Shown here piece after piece: positions 46,087-57,449 of a DNA stretch of 64,000 nucleotides. The notes under the pieces are model-generated. The model did no database searches, was not told the DNA's origin, and was given only the letters and a program-made list of their open reading frames with translations. The position numbers were made by a program, and so were the translations under genes. The DNA is from Heligmosomoides polygyrus polygyrus (Eukaryota; Nematoda; Chromadorea; Rhabditida; Heligmosomidae), in assembly GCA_947396885.1 (NCBI GenBank), contig OX377206.1:85619960-85683959 (forward strand), in the 5' to 3' direction. Positions within the stretch are counted from its first letter, which is position 1, and each line of letters starts with the position of its first letter.

Positions 46087-46303
46087 TGGGTGCAATCCGA
46101 ATAAGTTGGGGGGGGGGGTACGCCTTGTACAAACATTTTAACAATGGTTGAAATGAAAACAAATGCAACATGATGAACAACGCAAGGCAGCCCCTAGACT
46201 CTAGAGGAAGCCCAGGGGTTGAGGATGGACACGCTAAGAGGACGAGCGGTAGAACGCACGTCTCATTATAAGGTGTACCCCCCCCCCCATTGGGATTGCA
46301 CCA
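46087..46303. repeat. MITE with GGGTGCAATCC termini carrying a GTAGAACG segment
   Basis: Left end GGGTGCAATCCGAATAAGTT then poly-G, right end TATAAGGTGTACCCCCC and ATTGGGATTGCACC. The middle (GGCAGCCCCTAGACTCTAGA, GCGGTAGAACGCACG) belongs to the GC-rich family, linking the two repeat types. Confidence 0.7.
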
Positions 46304-48159
46304 ATGTTTGCTTGGCCGGATAACTTCACCACTTCTGATTCTTCTAGAATAAAAGTAAAAGTAGACTGGATGAGGAAAGGACAGATTCATCTACAACTAG
46401 CCGCAATAACGGTGTTGATACCGCCGGGAAATGTGATCAAAGCCCACGTATTACCCCATTAGCTATGGACGACCATTTCTAAAGAATCAGCTGTTCAGCT
46501 GTTTTTGGCGGCAAATTTTCAGTCCAGATTTAAGGATAACGCAGAATATAGAACACCGCGTGGAAACAGCACGGATTCAGTGCTGGGAAGAACGATCGTG
46601 TGACGAGACAGGGATGGGCCTACACCTCGAGCCGGCCACCCACGATTGCTGTGGTCCTCTCTGAAGTCGAACCAGATCGATTGTGCCGTGTGGCGGCGGT
46701 GATCGCCCCGCCGCGAACGCGCCCATCCCAATTGGAGCGTCGTTACCCGCCGGCGACCGCGTTCGCCTTTTTCAACAGAAGACCCCGTTTCCTCTATTTT
46801 CGCCCTTCCACTGCATTACAGATCCTACTTCCGCCCTTTTCCTATCCTTACTCCTCTATGTGACCGGTAGGTCCGCCAGATTTCACCGGTGGTTATTCCC
46901 ACATTTGTCAAAATAGCAAGCATTTCTGCAGCATTCATTAGCTGATTCCGGTCCGGACCAGTTACTACATTGTCATTCAGTAAGTAGACTAGAACCGCGA
47001 TCATATGGCTAAGAAAGATATCCTCTTATCTATTCTCAACATATCATGCAACAAAAAAGGGTGGAGCAGTAGATCACCAACGTTTATTTGGTCACCCCGT
47101 GTTGTATTCTGGATAATTTCAAATTCTTCAGCGGAAGAATTGAGATGGGACCCTTGCAAATAATTCAAATATCACAGCAAAAGAAGACTCGAGGTCTTTT
47201 CTTATGTGCTGCTCCCTACATTGGAGAGGTATATAGGTGGATAACCCTTTAGAACGGGTGTGGAGAATAGGCTGAGTAAAAAGACGTGCCAGCGAACAGA
47301 CTATTGAAACACCACGTTCTCACGCGTCTTGTGACGGCTCGAGTGCCGATGCCGCCGCGGTCGCGACGATGAGCCGCGTGAGCGGCATCGGCTGCCGCGA
47401 ACGCGACATGTTCCGCTATTATCCTCGGCTGTTTTTATTCGTTATGCAATTGTTCGAGTACTGTTGTGCTATTCTGTTCACCACTCAGATTTTCTGATAC
47501 TTCCTGGAAGAATCTCTGTGCTGCCTTTTTTTTAAAACAAATTCTACCGTTCCGGGTCAGTCAGCTATCGTCCTCCTATTCTGGTAACCATTCGAACACC
47601 TACTATTTCATTCAACCTCTCTTGTCTTTCTGTTTTTACTTTCCCCCACTTCAGTACTATCACATAACAATAGATGGTATGGATCTATAAATGCTTGCGA
47701 AGTCAAGGATATTGCCATGTGCTTGAGGTCACGAGGACTCTTCATGGTTAACAAGCCCATTGGCTGAAGATAGTCATACCATTTTTTGCGAAATTACTGT
47801 TTCCCCTTTCCCCTTTTGCGTAGATGCTATACAGTTGTCAGAAGTCGACTTCTATTGTGGTTTAATTACCTAAGTTTGAAGTGCCAGTAATTTATGAGTT
47901 CGACTTCGACCTTTGCTGTGCTGATTTCTCACGTTTTTTATAGAGCTAATCTACCCGTTTTTGTATAGCATCTCCCCATTGCACTGATGAGACATTTAGA
48001 GTTAACGAGAAGTTCGTGTCAAGGGAGTGGTAAAATTATCCCCTATTTTTTCTATTTCCCAAATTCATATGTTAACCACAACAGGGGCGCGTGTTAGCGT
48101 AATTGGCTCATAAGGGCTCATATGAAAGCTTAAGGAAGTAGAAATTCTCCTACGTATAA
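46304..48159. other. Intergenic, no supported gene
   Basis: A GC-rich hairpin (GCCGATGCCGC with GCGGCATCGGC) lies at about 47346-47393. ORFs at 46519-46916 overlap on both strands. A vestigial SINE head (GGGGCGCGTGTTAGCGTAAT) is at about 48084-48105. Confidence 0.35.
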
Positions 48160-49185
48160 ACGGAATGGAATGCGCCATGCACTCGTCTGAAATTTTGCTT
48201 TTTACACTGGATTGATTGTGTTTCGCTTGAAAACTTGTTATAACTTCTTCACAAGGTGGCCGTATCGATTGATTTGTACTTGTTTTAAGGTTTAAAATCT
48301 GAAAACACACTACGGCTTGCGAAAAATGCACGGTATCATAAAAAATGCAATTATTATTTGAAAGGTTCTGGTATTGCTGCTTTTGAGGCTTTTGAAGATT
48401 TTTAAGATTCGTATGAAAGCAGAAAGTAAGGAGATTACTCTGGCGTGTAAACTGTCAAGATTGCGCCATGCTTTCGCCTGAAAGCTTGCATTTCATATTC
48501 GATTGATTGTGCACGGGCTGAATGTTTGTTACAATTTTGTTGCCACTTGATCACATCAACCTGCGCTGGGCTTGTTTTAACGTTCTCGTCGCCCAGTAGC
48601 TGTAGTTATGCCGATTAACCTATCTACTCAGCTTGAATGTTGCTTCATCAGTCCACAGAATCCGTTTTGTAAAATGCGGCTCCTGCTTACATTTAAATCG
48701 AGCAATCAATAAACTCGCATGTAACGTGCCTTTCACGATATTGTCAAGTTCTAAACGTTAAAAGAAGCACAGCACAGGCTAATCTGGCCAAATAGTAGCA
48801 AGTGTGTAGCAAGCATGTGGCCCATGAACAATCAATCATGTCTGAAATGCAAGGTTTCAGGCGAGAGCACGGAGCAACCTTATCTATTTACACGCTACAG
48901 AAATTTCGTTACCTTGTGTTTTCAAACAAGTATCAAACGTCTTCAAAAGCTTCTCTAACAGCAACGTTAGAACCCTTCAAATAGTACTTGCATTTTTTAA
49001 AAATACCTGCATTTTTCGCAAGCCTTAGTGTTTTTTTATATTTAACCTCAAAAGAACCACAAACCAGTCGATACGTCCATTTTGTGGAGAAACTATAACA
49101 AGTACTCAAGCGAAAGGCAATCTCTCGAGTGTAAAATGCAAGAATTCAGACGAATGCGTGGCGCAATCCACACCGCTCACATGTC
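48160..49185. repeat. 1-kb palindrome with a transposase remnant in the loop
   Basis: Arms of about 440 bp are diverged inverted repeats about one axis near 48670. Examples are ATGCGCCATGCACTCGTCTG (48170) against CAGACGAATGCGTGGCGCAA (49148), and CTTTTGAGGCTTTTGAAGA against TCTTCAAAAGCTTCTCTAA. The 130-bp loop, read on the minus strand (about 48713-48586), encodes TKRILWTDEATFKLSR and VNRHNYSYWA. That resembles the first catalytic-Asp region of Tc1/mariner-type transposases. No full transposase is present. Confidence 0.75.
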
Positions 49186-49297
49186 GTGAAATTTCCATTT
49201 TTTAAGCTTTCATGTAACTTAACTTCTTCAGTAGCTTTACTCTGAGCAAAGTTATCATCTTTTAAACAGTGTATACATTTTTTGAGACATCCTGTAT

Positions 49298-49420
49298 TGT
49301 AGGGCTCATACGCATTCAGACCGCCTCCACAATATCGCTTAGAGGTAGGATGTGTGGCGTATCCTTTAGGGAGATTGATTAACATCGACTTGCATCCTTT
49401 ATCCTTTATCCTTTGTCGTT
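49298..49420 (+). mobile_element. tRNA-derived SINE, 3' fragment
   Basis: GGGCTCATACGCATTCAGAC through GATTGATTAACATCGACTTG and repeated TTTATCC units. Confidence 0.65.
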
Positions 49421-49864
49421 TGTGTTTTCTAATACAAGCGCTAGGTGTTCTGGAAACGTTGTTATTTACATAGATGAGGTGGCAAATTGCCTTTTTCCGT
49501 AGACACTTCCTTGTTCCTCTTCCACCCCTATCCCTGGAGATTTACATACAACCTCATAGCCACATTATGAGATTCTGGAGGCGCAGAGCTCTCTACCTCG
49601 TCCACTTGAAACGCGGGGGGACAGCGGTACGACTGAGAGATGCTGTCCGTTCACAGTATCAGTTTGATGTGAGAACCTTGAAGATCCGAACTCTGCGGCC
49701 TTTTCGTCGTAAAAACCTCCAGCTGAGTGTAGGTTAACAACAGTGGGTGTGAGGATGTTGATTGGTTGCCATTGGCACTCTTTGAGAATTAGAGCAGAGA
49801 ATTATAGCGGGTAGAGAAGTCAACGATTGGCAGGTTAACGATATCAGGAAGTGTCAAAGTATTA
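49421..49864. other. Unassigned sequence left of the mariner
   Basis: An 87-aa plus-strand ORF (49474-49737) is Arg-rich (KRGGTAVRLRDAVRSQY) and has no recognised match. No splice sites or repeat arms were noted. Confidence 0.25.
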
Positions 49865-51093
49865 TTAGGGTGAGTCATAAATTTTGCAACATTTCCGTTT
49901 TTGTTCCTGGAATTTAAAGTAAACATGCTGAAGTATGAGATTCTGTTTGAAAGTCTGTTTCCTAGCGATCATTTTGAGTGATGAATCGTTAATTTTCCTG
50001 GCGTTCTTGAAAAGTTTTATCCACTAGAACGATGACCACTCAATGCGGAAAAGTGTGTGATTTCATTTTCAATTAGTTCAAGCCTGGCAGCAACCCAGCG
50101 ACGGGGCCAAGCACATTCAGGAAATCACCGGCAAGTTCACTACTAACCGAATAAATCACTGGAGATGATACAAGAAGTTCCTTTCCGCCCAGAAGGTCAA
50201 CTGCTGTAAACAAAGGGCGCCTGCCCAAATTCATCAAGTCGAATTCTTCTCAAGCCACACTAGGACTAACCGCTGGTCTCCACATCTCCCAGTGAGCCAC
50301 CTCTCGTCGGCTGCAGTTGATTGGAAGGTCGCCAAAATCGCCTTCGTCAGTGCCTCATGCTTTGACGGGAACCTAAGTAAATCGCTGTGCTTCCGACTGC
50401 CGAGAGCTCCGGCACCGGCTCAAGCGAGGGGGCCCGGATCGAGTCCTTACTAGAGATGACAAGCGGATGCTTCACTACAACTGTAAAGCCGGAAAGCAAT
50501 AGCTGGAACGCAAAAAGAGGGGGTTCTGATATCAAAACCGGATCTCCACCGAAGGAAGGTCCTGCTGTGCGTTTGGTGGATGTGTGGTGGTCCAGTGAAC
50601 CGGGAGCTGCTCCACGTAGTCAAACCATCCTCGACGCTCGCTTTGGCCAACAACTCGACCAGATCCAGCAAAAATGAGTGGAGAAAGAAGTCGATACGAG
50701 CCAATGTTCCTTCCACCAGGCAACAGCCGACCGCTTACGGCACTTCAGACGCTGGAAAAAATAGAGGACTCGGGTTGGACCAAAGTCGGGCAACCATCAT
50801 ACATGACGGACATTGCGCCGTCTGACTACCATTTGCTTCGGTCGATGGATCACTTTCTCCATGGTAGGCGTTTCGCCGAAGTCGGTGAGGTCACGGCGGT
50901 GGTACTCGACTTCTTCGTGTCGAAATCGATCAAAATTCTACAGGGATGTAATCCACTCAGTTCATGAAAAGCGGAAGAAACTCATTGAGAATAACGGCAA
51001 ATACTTCGTTAAAGTGAATTGATTTTCTTTTGTGGTATAGTGTTATTTTTGCTGGAAGACAAATTTTGTTGCAAAATTTATGACTCATCCTAA
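49865..51093 (+). mobile_element. Inactive mariner transposon (1.23 kb)
   Basis: TA-flanked inverted ends begin TTAGGGTGAGTCATAAATTT on the left and, complemented, TTAGGATGAGTCATAAATTT on the right. Transposase pieces in shifted frames include DVWWSSEPG (about 50580), QLDQIQQK, EKIEDSGWTKVGQP (about 50756-50797) and APSDYHLLRSMDHFL (about 50817-50858), the last being the catalytic third-Asp region of mariner. Stops and frameshifts throughout. Its ends and sequence differ from the 16457 mariner, so it is a different subfamily. Confidence 0.9.
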
Positions 51094-51563
51094 TAGATGA
51101 ACATACCAGGGAAGGGTCTCTGGCGTGTCTTAACGCCCAGGATGACCAGCACTGTGAGAAGCGCCTTGTACGAGCCTCTAGGACCACTTTTATTGCGCGA
51201 TTCTCTGTCTTGCACAGATGAGTGCGCATACTATGACACCATTACCTTAGCTTGACACCTTCGTTCTCTGCCTGATCCCACCATAGCACTTTAGACATTC
51301 TCAGTTCAGAAGCCTGCAGCTGTTGCTCCTTAGCCCTACTAGGAGCTCATCATTTACCTTCTTGGAGGAATCTTTTTTTTGGGCCTACAGCACCTGCGGT
51401 TCACACAGAATTCCACTAGATTCCCTTCCCTTTCCCCGCATTTATCCATCTGCTGGTAATCTGATCTACTCATTCCTCAAAGAAATCAGCCCGAGGTGTC
51501 GGAATTCCTTCACTTTCTGATTGAACTACCTTTTGGGTGTCAGGGTTATCCTCAGTGCGCTTA
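51094..51563. other. Unassigned intergenic sequence
   Basis: No element boundary or convincing coding sequence was seen between the mariner and the candidate exon that follows. Confidence 0.3.
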
Positions 51564-52188
51564 TCAGCGCTGATTAAATAGGTTTTCTTTACGGCTGGCC
51601 CAACTCAATGTGTGCAGGGCTTTTTGCTTAAGTTGTACCACCTTCTGCGGCTCCTGGCTGTCGGGTAGCAGGTCGATGCCGTCCGCACGAAGGATTGCTT
51701 CGTGCGTGAATTCTTCTGTTTGCTTCTCTAGCTGGAACAGGAACGGAATCGGGGCCGACTCTTGGTGGACACTATAGTTGTGCTCGAATAACCTATTCGA
51801 ATAGGTACATATTTGAATGATTTTCATGAATTTGAGTATACAAATTCGAATATTCAAAAAATCACGTTCTTCGAATGCATTCGAATTCGATTATTGAAGA
51901 AATCGCGTTTTTCGAATGTACTTGAATTTCAATATTCAAAAAAATCGTGTTTTTCATATGTATTCAATTTCGAATATTCAGAAAAGCTACAGTTCTCGAA
52001 TATATTCGAATTCGAATTTTCGAAAAATTTTCGAGAGCACAACTACAACTGTAGTGGTCACTGTTCTCGGCTACTTACATAGGATTCGTGTAGCCTTGCA
52101 CGTGAATCTTCGCGCATTTCCTGGACCCCATATCTGACTGCTGTTTGTACTTGACGTTGTGAAGAATCACATCCGGCGAATGTAAGCA
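51564..52188 (-). CDS. Candidate two-exon 3' part of an unrecognised gene
   Basis: Exon 52188-52079 (CCCAG acceptor, consensus GTAAGT donor) reads SPDVILHNVKYKQQSDMGSR and ends YTNP. Exon 51771-51564 reads FLFQLEKQTEEFTHEAILRA, then LLPDSQEPQKVVQLKQKAL, to a TGA. Phases match (AT plus T). The residue composition and the donor look like genuine coding sequence. A possible further exon lies near 52270-52242 (SITKAAKKR). I recognise no family. The intron is almost entirely the TTCGAA element C, whose terminus would supply the AG acceptor. The 5' part of the gene is not resolved. Confidence 0.35.
51770..52055. repeat. TTCGAA-palindrome element C
   Basis: Bounded by CACTATAGTTGTGCTCGA on the left and GAGCACAACTACAACTGTAGTG-like sequence on the right. 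The interior contains at least five imperfect units of AATATTCGAA/CATTCGAATTCGA type. Confidence 0.75.
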
Positions 52189-52204
52189 CTGGGCTAATAT
52201 TCAC

Positions 52205-52226
52205 ACATGTTTGTGTGTGTGTGTTT
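52205..52226. repeat. (TG)n simple repeat
   Basis: About eight TG units with one T insertion. Confidence 0.8.
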
Positions 52227-52274
52227 CTGAAGGTAATTTACCCGTTTCTTGGCTGCCTTCGTGATGCTCTCAAA

Positions 52275-53189
52275 TGATTAGGCGGAAGCATGAGTAAGGT
52301 CTTCGAGCGGGGTAAGTGTACCAATACTGATCCCCAGGTTTAAATCAGTGCGCTGGAGGGTGTATACCTGTAATTTTCTTAAAGAAGTGTTCCCGAAGAA
52401 GCGCGAATGAAATCTTTGGGTACCAAAGGCAAGGAAATATAAGGTGCAGAAAAATAAAGGAGAAGTGCCTTTAAATCTAGTTGAAACGCCGACTCCGTCT
52501 TGGCGCGCTTGGTACTTTGCGGCATATATCCCATTCTTCATGAACACGAACGTCTAATGAGATCTTCAGAACGTTGAGGAGATGTAGGAAGATGAGTTTT
52601 AATCAGCGGTTTGGAGATACTTTACGCTTTATAATTTTAAGTGACTTTGTGAGGGCAGCTTACGGATGGTTACGTTCGTAGGGAATGTTCTCGCCGTTTT
52701 AGTGCCTTAAATATTCTCGCCATTGCTTGAGATTTTTACTTCACGACTTCATAAGAGGTTCTGATGCCCTTACGTAGCGAACAACATGTGATTTTAAATA
52801 CATATGAAATATATAGGAAGACTGCCAAAAACTGAAGAATATGGGCCACATTCCGTGACTGCAGAAAGGACCAATTTTCGTGTCGTGGAGCTTTATGGCC
52901 TGAATCTTGGTAACGGGAATACGGAATTAAATTCTAAATTTAGGTGCTATGTTAAGAAGCAGTTGTCTAAACTAGCAGCATTAAAGTAGTGATATGAGAT
53001 TTGATTTGAAATAGAAATAGAAAACCTTAAAATAACAGAAAGCCTTGCTCAGAATTGACAATTGTACAGAGCAATAGGTATGTAGAAGCAAAGCCAAAGT
53101 GGTAAATCCTCAATTTAGCTTGAGGTTTGGAGTACGGAAACATATCCTGCTGAGACGTTTCCTTATATTAGGAAAGAAATGAAGTCCAC
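52275..53189. other. Unassigned sequence, possible upstream exons
   Basis: On the minus strand an AAATTACAG acceptor precedes VYTLQRTDLNLGISI (about 52369-52325), which might belong to the candidate gene at 51564-52188. A 61-aa plus ORF (52804-52989) has no recognised match. Neither is secure. Confidence 0.2.
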
Positions 53190-54193
53190 TTACAAGGAAA
53201 GGTTCCCAACTCATGGTGAGCTTTTGCGATACTATTTTGACAGGATGTAGGACCGTGAGAGCGGTCCAGATCCACAGTTAGTTTTTGCTGAACGCGTTTT
53301 TAAAGACCCGAAAAGGAGATCTGAAGGTGTGCGCGCAACTACCATCAACTCCTATGACACTCGACGAGATGTGTCTCGGTGGCACAGCTGGTAGGAGTGG
53401 CACCTGATAAGAGCACACCGGTAGGCTTCTGAGTTCGAGTACGCGCATTAGTTTGTTGTTATTACGCTTTCTGACGATCACAGAAGTCAATTTTATACCG
53501 TTAGTGCTTATAACAAACCAAGGCTGTCTACTTGCGCCTTCATGTGTGCTAGTTTTTTCAATGAGACGTATCTGCACCGTATAATTTCTCTGGAAATAAA
53601 GGGTCTTATTGTTTTCCCTTTCAGCCAACAGCTCTGGTACAAAACTATGGAACAAGTAAAACCCAACATCTTGCAAAAGCCAGTGAGGAGCAATCTTCTC
53701 CCCGGCAAGGAATGACTACTTATTCTTCGTTGAGCAGGTAATCCGTGGGTGTAGAGAAGGGTCCTGCATGAAAACCGACGTAACCAAGTGCCACCCACGA
53801 AAAAAACTAGCACATATGAAGGCACTAATATACAGCCTTGGATTTTTGTAAGTATTGATGGTCTAAAATTGACTCCTGTGATCACGAGAAAGCGTGATAG
53901 GAACAAACTAGTATGTGCAAAACACCGGCAGTATGCGGACTCGAACTCAAAAGCCCTCCGGTGTGCTTCTACCAGGCGGCATTCCTACCGACTGCGCCAA
54001 CGAGGCACGTCTCGTGGGGTGTCATATGTGTTTATGAGTATTGCGCACATGTTTTCACACCTCTTTTTTCAGGTGTTTAAGAAAGCTTTCAGCAAAAACT
54101 AACAGTAATTCTGGATTCCGCACACAAAGTCCTACACGCAGTCAAAATAGCATCCCAAAGGCTCACCTTGAGTTGGGAACCTTTCCTTGTTAG
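53190..54193. repeat. Foldback element with tRNA-like arms, copy 2
   Basis: Tips TTACAAGGAAAGGTTCCCAA and TTGGGAACCTTTCCTTGTTA are inverted. Each arm carries a tRNA-like block (CTCGGTGGCACAGCTGG with GAGTTCGAGTACG on the left; complement GCGGACTCGAACTC and ACTGCGCCAACGAGGC on the right). The core frame of copies 1 and 4 is recognisable here on the minus strand but interrupted by a stop. Confidence 0.8.
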
Positions 54194-54430
54194 TCTGAAC
54201 TCTGCGGTCGGGTGCCTCGACAAATTGGCGGGCATGGCAGATTCTGGATTTTTTTTTGTGAAACATGGACGAACATTTCTTTGAATTAGTGGCTGTTTAT
54301 TACAGAAATCGCATCATGAACAATACTAGAAAATGGTTTGCGAAACATTTGGGAACGAACTTGTTCTCTTCAATCATGGTGAAGTTTCTATATAAATTCG
54401 AATGATCACTTTCGGTATTTGATGGTCTGT
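54194..54430. repeat. Flank duplicated in inverted orientation at 59341-59571
   Basis: CTGAACTCTGCGG, CAAATTGGCGGGCATGGCAG, GAACTTGTTCTCTTCAATCA and CGAATGATCACTTTCGGTAT all recur as complements at 59341-59571, with only scattered differences. Confidence 0.8.
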
Positions 54431-55340
54431 TGCAGCTATAATTCACAATGGAAACTAATAAATTAGAGCAGAACATGGTGATGAAAATCTAGGAACAAAG
54501 CACGAAAATCTGCTGAAAATGTACCCTACTGTAATAAACAAAAATCATCACCTTTCCGGCAGCTCCAAGTAACAAATCGATAAATTCATCCGCACAAAAA
54601 TTGTAGGATTTGGAGTTGGAAGCTGTTTTCGTCTTTATATGACCTACAAAAATCTTCTTCTCTCAACGTCATTTTCTCGCATTTCTTGGTTTGCCTTCAG
54701 AGGAGAATTCTTACCGTGAACAAGATTGCCGCAAAAATGTCTTCCGACGCGGAGATTGTTTCCTTTTCGACTTCGTTCCGACAGTCCATGAGCTCTAGCT
54801 GTCCAGTTGTTCACAACTTGAAGATTGCTACTAGCCGATTTTATTAGCAACGACACTCAGGTTTAACAGTTTTGAGCTTAAGTGAAATTGTGGACAAAGA
54901 AAAAAGTAATGTTTATTTGAGGTTAGAATTCAAAAATAGTGAAAACTTTCCCTACATCTATTTCACCGCTTCTGGACCCATTTGACGTCATCTCACAGAT
55001 GGCGCAGAGGTCGGAGGTTCGTCTGCTCTGAGCCGCATCCGACCGAAGGCGATCGATTGTTGTGCGCGCAACTGACGCCCGCTGCCGACTGCGCCCACGT
55101 CAGAGCATGCATTTTGGAAGCGGTTGCAGAAAGATTTCAACTGACGCGTCATGCGAGCTGCGGGAAGGGGTAACAACATTATGCAGATGGAGAGACAACG
55201 ACCGAACACGCCCTTTCTGAACCGTGTAGAATGCGCCCACCCCTAGGGATCCTTTGGATCGACGAGGTTACATTGTAGGGGCTCCCAAGTAATTCCCATC
55301 TGGTTTGTGACACAATTGAGTAAACTATCTCTCAGGAGGG
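54431..55340. other. Intergenic, no supported gene
   Basis: A GC-richer patch at 54990-55170 carries overlapping ORFs on both strands without motifs. No repeat boundary noted. Confidence 0.3.
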
Positions 55341-55594
55341 GGCGTGTGGTAGCGCAGTCGGAGAAGGCTGAGGTTGTCGCGTGTACTCCAGGTGGAGATT
55401 CTTGGTTCGACGCCCGCCCAAGCCAATAGAGCCTTCCTTGTCTGGAAAAGATTATACGATGACTTATCCATCTCCCAAGCACCGCAAATCATTGTATGGG
55501 CTAAATGCGCATACAAATGCCTCCACGGCACCTCGTAGGAGTAGAAGGTGGGCACACTCCACAAAGGAATTCATTGTTTATCATTAATTCTTAT
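55341..55594 (+). mobile_element. tRNA-derived SINE, GAGATTCTTGGTTCGA subfamily
   Basis: GGCGTGTGGTAGCGCAGTCG, AGATTCTTGGTTCGACGCCC and GGGCACACTCCACAAAGGAA. A 20-30-bp internal deletion removes the GTCGGTGAATTGG block. Confidence 0.75.
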
Positions 55595-55600
55595 CTTTCC

Positions 55601-55900
55601 GGCGCTTGTAGTGTAGTCGGAGGAGGTGTCGGCTGTCGCGTGCATCCGATACCAGGTTCCTGTTTTGGATTTCCTGCCGAGGGCAGACAATCCTTCCATC
55701 CTTTCGGAGTCAGTGAATTGGCACCAAACTTGTTTGGGAGGGACAAAGCGCTTACCTGTTCATCGGCTGGCCACTGGAAGTCATTGTATGGCCAAATACG
55801 CATTCAAACGCCTCCACGATATCCGGTAGAAGTGGAACGCGTGGCGCATCCTAAGAGGGTTTCGACAGCCCGTTCCTTATCCTTAGTCTTTATCCTTACC
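55601..55900 (+). mobile_element. tRNA-derived SINE in tandem with the previous copy
   Basis: GGCGCTTGTAGTGTAGTCGG, CCGATACCAGGTTCCTG, GGCCAAATACGCATTCAAAC and GTGGCGCATCCTAAGAGGGT, with a TTATCCTTA tail. Confidence 0.85.
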
Positions 55901-56401
55901 TTTCGTGAGGGACCACTAGGCTTTTGAATGTCATGCAAGCCGAGAGCAGTGGACGAATTTTTATGCTTGATGTTCGCCTAGTTTAGGCTAAAAATGCAAA
56001 AGTTGCAATAGCGATTCAGCTTCATGAGACTTTTTCACTTACAAAATTGTTTTCCTATTTTCCACATTTTTTTCCTGAAAATTTCCAGTAAACCAGTTTT
56101 TGCGTTTTTCAATGGCATGAGTTTGTGTCAGTTTGTGATATTAATGCAACCCTTATCAGTATGCAATGCTATGCAGTCATTCAGAAGCCCAAATAATACA
56201 GGGAGACTGAGCCATCGAACAACCTAAATGAAATCAACATTATCCCACCATATAAGTACATAAATCAGTTGAATAATAATTTAAGCAAATTATTTGACTC
56301 TGATATTAACTGTGTAGAGGTGGGCTTGGCGGTGAGTGCAGTAATGGTGTGATTCCGAGTGAATGAAGAATTCACTTTCGAGCAGCTTGGACAGAAGGAA
56401 G
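55901..56401. other. Unassigned AT-rich sequence
   Basis: No coding sequence or repeat structure supported. Confidence 0.3.
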
Positions 56402-56541
56402 CACCTAAGCCCTAGTTTATAGTTGTTTTTTGCGCGGCACCACGATCGCCATAGATATTGATTTTTCGGGTCGCCCGATCGATAGCTATTCTGACTATGT
56501 TGCAGCGCCGCACAGCGGCGCAACTATAAACTAGGCCTAAG
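56402..56541. repeat. MITE with CCTAGTTTATAGTTG termini
   Basis: ACCTAAGCCCTAGTTTATAG at the left is inverted as CTATAAACTAGGCCTAAG at the right; GCGCGGCACC and GCGCCGCAC extend the pairing. About 140 bp and non-coding. Confidence 0.8.
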
Positions 56542-57221
56542 AATCTGGTCTCGATTTCGACCATACCTATAAGCGTCGAAGCCGCATTACGCTTTCTTTC
56601 GATGCTGCTTCCATAGGAAGTGAATTAGCCAGACCGAGCTTTCAGTATTGCATTGTCTCAATCTAAAGACTTATGAGATATTGTGTATATGAAAGTACAT
56701 TAAATATGCGAATAATGGTAAAAGATTCCTGGTGTGTTGCATAGGCTCTTCTGCCATTAGGTTTGTGCTCTATAGTAATTGACGGTGATTACTTTATGAG
56801 GTCATTAGCAGCCACTCTAAGGGAAGGTGGTGTTGTCTGTGCCTTCAGGTGATGTCACTGGCAAGTATGTCGCCACTGGCACCACCTTGGGAGATCAGTC
56901 TGTGTATTATTGATATTGCAATGCCCTAATCCCATTTTCCCATTTTCACCGTTGAATGGATCCGTTTCGGACGGCGTTGCTTAGAATTTGGACTTGAAAT
57001 TTTCGCTGATAGATAATAGAGTTTCGCAATATTCAACGCGTTGCAATAACACAACCTTGCTTTTGCCCCTGATAAAGAGTGTATCGCTTTTCGATAAGAC
57101 AATGATGACCTTTCAGAAATGCTCTTCACTGTTGACAAAGTTTGAAACATTCCCGAAAGGTCGCCATTAGTTTCAGATGTGAGGATTCATGCAAAAAGAA
57201 GTTACATAGCCTACATAACCC
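56542..57221. other. Unassigned intergenic sequence
   Basis: ORFs around 56926-57170 overlap on opposite strands and show no motif. Confidence 0.3.
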
Positions 57222-57279
57222 ATGGGCGCGTGGTAGCACCTTCGAACGAGGCGCCAGTTGCCGCGTGAACACCGACTTT

Positions 57280-57410
57280 GGCCTTTGTTATACTTCGGCG
57301 ACACTATTGTCGGCGACGTCGGTGACAGTGTTGAGCGGGTGCTACGCTGTTCATAGCAGCCAGCGCAACACTGTCGCCGACGACAGCGTCGCCAAAGTAT
57401 AATATAGGGC
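57280..57410. repeat. MITE nested in SINE, GGCGAC-rich inverted arms
   Basis: GCCTTTGTTATACTTCGGCG at the left is inverted as GCCAAAGTATAATATAGGGC at the right; CGACACTATTGTCGGCGAC also has its complement in the right arm. Confidence 0.8.
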
Positions 57411-57449
57411 TTAAGGTTCCTGGTTCGATTATCCCGTCCTGGCCAACCT

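Noticed and set aside
50347..50723. Minus-strand ORFs of 60-90 aa
   Set aside because: Antisense to the mariner at 49865-51093.
57142..57402. 86-aa ORF
   Set aside because: Spans a SINE head and a nested MITE, so it is a chance frame.
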